Source: an uncultured Dehalococcoidia bacterium (lineage in GTDB: Bacteria > Chloroflexota > Dehalococcoidia > Dehalococcoidales > UBA3254). From it: a DNA stretch of 9,832 bases. Below are positions 7,237-9,832 of this stretch, in pieces. Within the stretch, counting starts at the first letter, position 1, and each line of letters starts with the position of its first letter. The stretch spans positions 1 through 9,832 of the forward strand of contig CAITCX010000346.1 of NCBI GenBank assembly GCA_903890885.1. The letters run 5' to 3'. Below the pieces are notes generated by a model. That model had not been told where the DNA came from and ran no database searches. It saw only the letters and a list, made by a program, of their open reading frames with translations. Made by a program: the position numbers and the translations under genes.

Positions 7237-7273
7237 AGAGAGAAATCTGCAACAAGCTTTGATACTTTAAAGG

Positions 7274-7305
7274 AAAGCCCCCCGACAATGAAGTCGGGGG
7301 GCTTT
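7274..7305. terminator. Bidirectional rho-independent terminator between the M16 gene and groEL
   Basis: A perfect 13-bp stem, AAAGCCCCCCGAC (7274-7286) and GTCGGGGGGCTTT (7293-7305), encloses the loop AATGAA. The T-rich tail on the plus side is TTTGGATTTATTT, and on the minus side CTTTCCTTT. It lies 37 bp after the M16 stop and about 50 bp beyond the groEL stop, so it can end both convergent transcripts. Confidence 0.9.
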
Positions 7306-7324
7306 GGATTTATTTGAGCAGCGA

Positions 7325-7343
7325 ACTCCGGAAGACTCCGGAA
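7325..7343. repeat. Tandem direct repeat of ACTCCGGAA
   Basis: ACTCCGGAA occurs at 7325-7333 and again at 7335-7343 with one base between, each copy containing the palindrome TCCGGA. It lies just downstream of the groEL stop, between it and the terminator. No function can be assigned. Confidence 0.6.
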
Positions 7344-7354
7344 TTCAGGCTAGA

Positions 7355-9004
<1,650 letters not shown>

Positions 9005-9031
9005 AACTTATTTTCTCCTTACATTAGTTAG

Positions 9032-9325
9032 TTATACTTTTTTGGCCAGGATATCGCTCTCGCGAAGGATAATCATCTCGACATCGTCGATCTTGATCTC
9101 GGAACCGCCGTATTTGGAGTAAATGACTTTGTCTCCAACTTTGAGGTCAATAGGAATACGCTTGCCGTCATCGGTCATTTTACCTGGGCCCACCGCCACC
9201 ACTTCACCCTCCTGGGGTTTCTCTTTGGCTGTATCCGGCAGGTAGATGCCACCCTTGGTCATTTCTTCCTTCTGACTGGGTTTGACCACCAGACGGTCAG
9301 CTAAAGGTTGTAACTTGGCTACCAT
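9032..9325 (-). CDS. groES: Co-chaperonin GroES (Hsp10)
   Basis: This is the heptameric lid that binds GroEL and closes the folding chamber. The 97-residue product has the family core: LQPLADRLVVKP (5-16), a mobile loop around 17-36 containing the GroEL-binding tripeptide region GGIYLP (25-30), then EGEVVAVGPG (39-48) and KVGDKVIYSKYGGSEI (62-77). The loop reads IYLP where E. coli has IVLT, and this variant is common. The start is supported by AGGAGG at 9338-9333, 7 bp before the ATG. It is the first gene of a two-gene operon with groEL 27 bp downstream, and sits behind a promoter carrying an HrcA-type operator. Confidence 0.98.
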   Translation of the reverse strand: MVAKLQPLADRLVVKPSQKEEMTKGGIYLPDTAKEKPQEGEVVAVGPGKMTDDGKRIPIDLKVGDKVIYSKYGGSEIKIDDVEMIILRESDILAKKV

Positions 9326-9366
9326 ACTTTATCCTCCTGATTAAGTTTTCTTCTCTTTTCAATATA

Positions 9367-9393
9367 TTAGCAGTCTAACACCTAGACTGCTAA
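9367..9393. promoter_or_regulatory. CIRCE-like HrcA operator of groESL
   Basis: TTAGCAGTC, nine bases, then GACTGCTAA has exactly the 9-9-9 architecture of CIRCE (TTAGCACTC-N9-GAGTGCTAA). It differs at only one symmetric position per arm (C to G on the left, matched on the right). Pairing continues two bases inwards, giving 11-bp arms around ACACC. It starts about 5 bp downstream of the predicted -10 and would span the transcription start, the classic position for HrcA repression. No hrcA gene is in this window. Confidence 0.88.
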
Positions 9394-9398
9394 GAATA

Positions 9399-9427
9399 AT
9401 AATAGCGTATATATCCACAGTGTGCAA
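9399..9427 (-). promoter_or_regulatory. groESL promoter
   Basis: On the minus strand TTGCAC (9427-9422) and TATTAT (9404-9399) are separated by 17 bp. The predicted start is near 9392, the first bases of the CIRCE-like repeat, which supports this reading. The leader to groES is about 67 nt. Confidence 0.55.
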
Positions 9428-9550
9428 ATCGGTCCAGAGACGGATTAAGAAAATTCGGGGCGAAAAAAGCAGGCTACAGCTTATAATGTCGCTGAAAGGA
9501 CCTCATCAGTTTATCTTCATTCATAAAAGCACCAAATTAGGGACATATTG

Positions 9551-9576
9551 AGTTTCTTAATCAGTCATCAGAAACT
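9551..9576. repeat. Inverted repeat AGTTTCT-N12-AGAAACT
   Basis: Perfect 7-bp arms (9551-9557 and 9570-9576) lie about 54 bp upstream of the HTH gene's -35 element and 4 bp before an orphan TTGACA. It could be an operator for the HTH protein or for another regulator. The case rests on position and symmetry only. Confidence 0.3.
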
Positions 9577-9629
9577 ACTTTGACAAACCTATATATTCTA
9601 ATCGAATGGGAGTGGATATTCAAATTATT

Positions 9630-9659
9630 TTGACCTGTTTATCCTGAATTGTGTAAAAT
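9630..9659 (+). promoter_or_regulatory. Promoter of the HTH regulator, predicting a leaderless transcript
   Basis: TTGACC (9630-9635, 5 of 6) and TAAAAT (9654-9659, 5 of 6) are separated by 18 bp. Counting the last -10 base as -7 puts +1 at 9666, the A of the ATG. No Shine-Dalgarno sequence precedes this ATG, as expected for leaderless initiation. Confidence 0.5.
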
Positions 9660-9665
9660 ACCGAC

Positions 9666-9832
9666 ATGGGCAAGAAGTATCAGGCAGATAAACCGAGATG
9701 GGAGAGCCAGAGCATTCAGTCCTTAAGAAAGCACCTGGGAATGTCTCAGCAGGCCATGGCCGAGAGCCTGGGTGTACGGCAGCAGACCATCAGCGATTGG
9801 GAGACGGGCATGTATGAACCGCGGGGCGCTTC
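9666..9832 (+). CDS. Cro/CI (XRE) family helix-turn-helix regulator, partial (C-terminus beyond the window)
   Basis: ATG at 9666 opens a frame that is still open at the window edge, giving 55 complete codons. A polar N-terminal tail (MGKKYQADKPRWES, 1-14) leads into an XRE-type HTH. LRKHLGMSQQAMAESLGVRQ lies at about 20-39, and the recognition helix QQTISDWETGMYEPRGA follows, with the typical SxWExGxxxPR ending (about 39-55). Such proteins bind DNA as dimers. An in-frame TAA at 9654 rules out a longer upstream start. No Shine-Dalgarno site is present and the promoter's predicted start falls on the ATG. It is divergent from groESL across a 340-bp spacer. Its target, any C-terminal domain and any toxin-antitoxin partner lie outside the window. 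Confidence 0.88.
   Translation, partial: MGKKYQADKPRWESQSIQSLRKHLGMSQQAMAESLGVRQQTISDWETGMYEPRGA

Larger units (their letters stand above)
9326..9665. other. Divergent regulatory region between groES and the HTH gene
   Basis: This 340-bp stretch has no supported gene. From left to right it holds the groES ribosome-binding site and leader, the CIRCE-like operator, the groESL promoter (minus), an isolated TATAAT at 9482-9487 with no -35, a 7-bp inverted repeat at 9551-9576, an orphan TTGACA at 9580-9585, and the HTH gene promoter (plus). Confidence 0.6.

Noticed and set aside
9486..9551. A 21-codon frame starting at ATG 9486 beside a TATAAT.
   Set aside because: It has no ribosome-binding site and no -35, and its product has no recognisable character. 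A chance occurrence is more likely.

Overview
This window is a compact bacterial chromosome segment made mostly of housekeeping and protein-quality-control genes. Intergenic gaps are short, Shine-Dalgarno sites are good and promoters look sigma70-like. Several products (group I GroEL with a GGM-rich tail, the SerRS motif-2 wording, a compact M16 peptidase, and a CIRCE-type operator before groES) fit an anaerobic, low-complexity genome. My best guess is Chloroflexota, perhaps Dehalococcoidia, but this is an impression from protein wording and is low confidence. No insertion sequence, CRISPR array, rRNA or tRNA gene, or prophage gene was seen.

Layout. Positions 1-1766 (minus strand) hold a three-gene operon transcribed towards the left edge: a tandem zf-TFIIB zinc-ribbon protein, LemA, and an HtpX-type M48 membrane metalloprotease cut by the window edge. 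A divergent spacer with promoters in both directions separates it from a plus-strand 181-aa protein (1935-2480). That protein has motifs recalling a DEDD/RNase H-like exonuclease with substituted catalytic positions. A 73-aa two-helix membrane protein follows (2609-2830). Converging on it from the right is a minus-strand aminoacyl-tRNA synthetase pair, lysS (4164-5645) then serS (2854-4086). A divergent 319-bp spacer then leads to an M16 zinc peptidase (5965-7236, very probably starting at a TTG codon). This gene converges on groES-groEL (9325 to 7355, minus strand), with a strong 13-bp-stem bidirectional terminator between them. A 340-bp spacer carries the groESL promoter with a CIRCE-like operator. 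It also carries, facing the other way, the promoter of a Cro/CI-type HTH regulator that runs off the right edge and looks leaderless.

How the genes fit together. The two outer blocks concern protein quality control: LemA/HtpX at the membrane and GroES/GroEL in the cytosol. The centre supplies charged Lys- and Ser-tRNA. The most informative regulatory signal is at 9367-9393, an inverted repeat with the exact 9-9-9 layout of CIRCE. It carries one symmetric base change per arm and sits directly downstream of the groESL -10, which implies HrcA-type repression. The least explained parts are the 181-aa DEDD-like protein, the 73-aa membrane protein, and the HTH gene whose predicted transcription start coincides with its ATG. 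I did not find clear evidence of a new multi-gene system.
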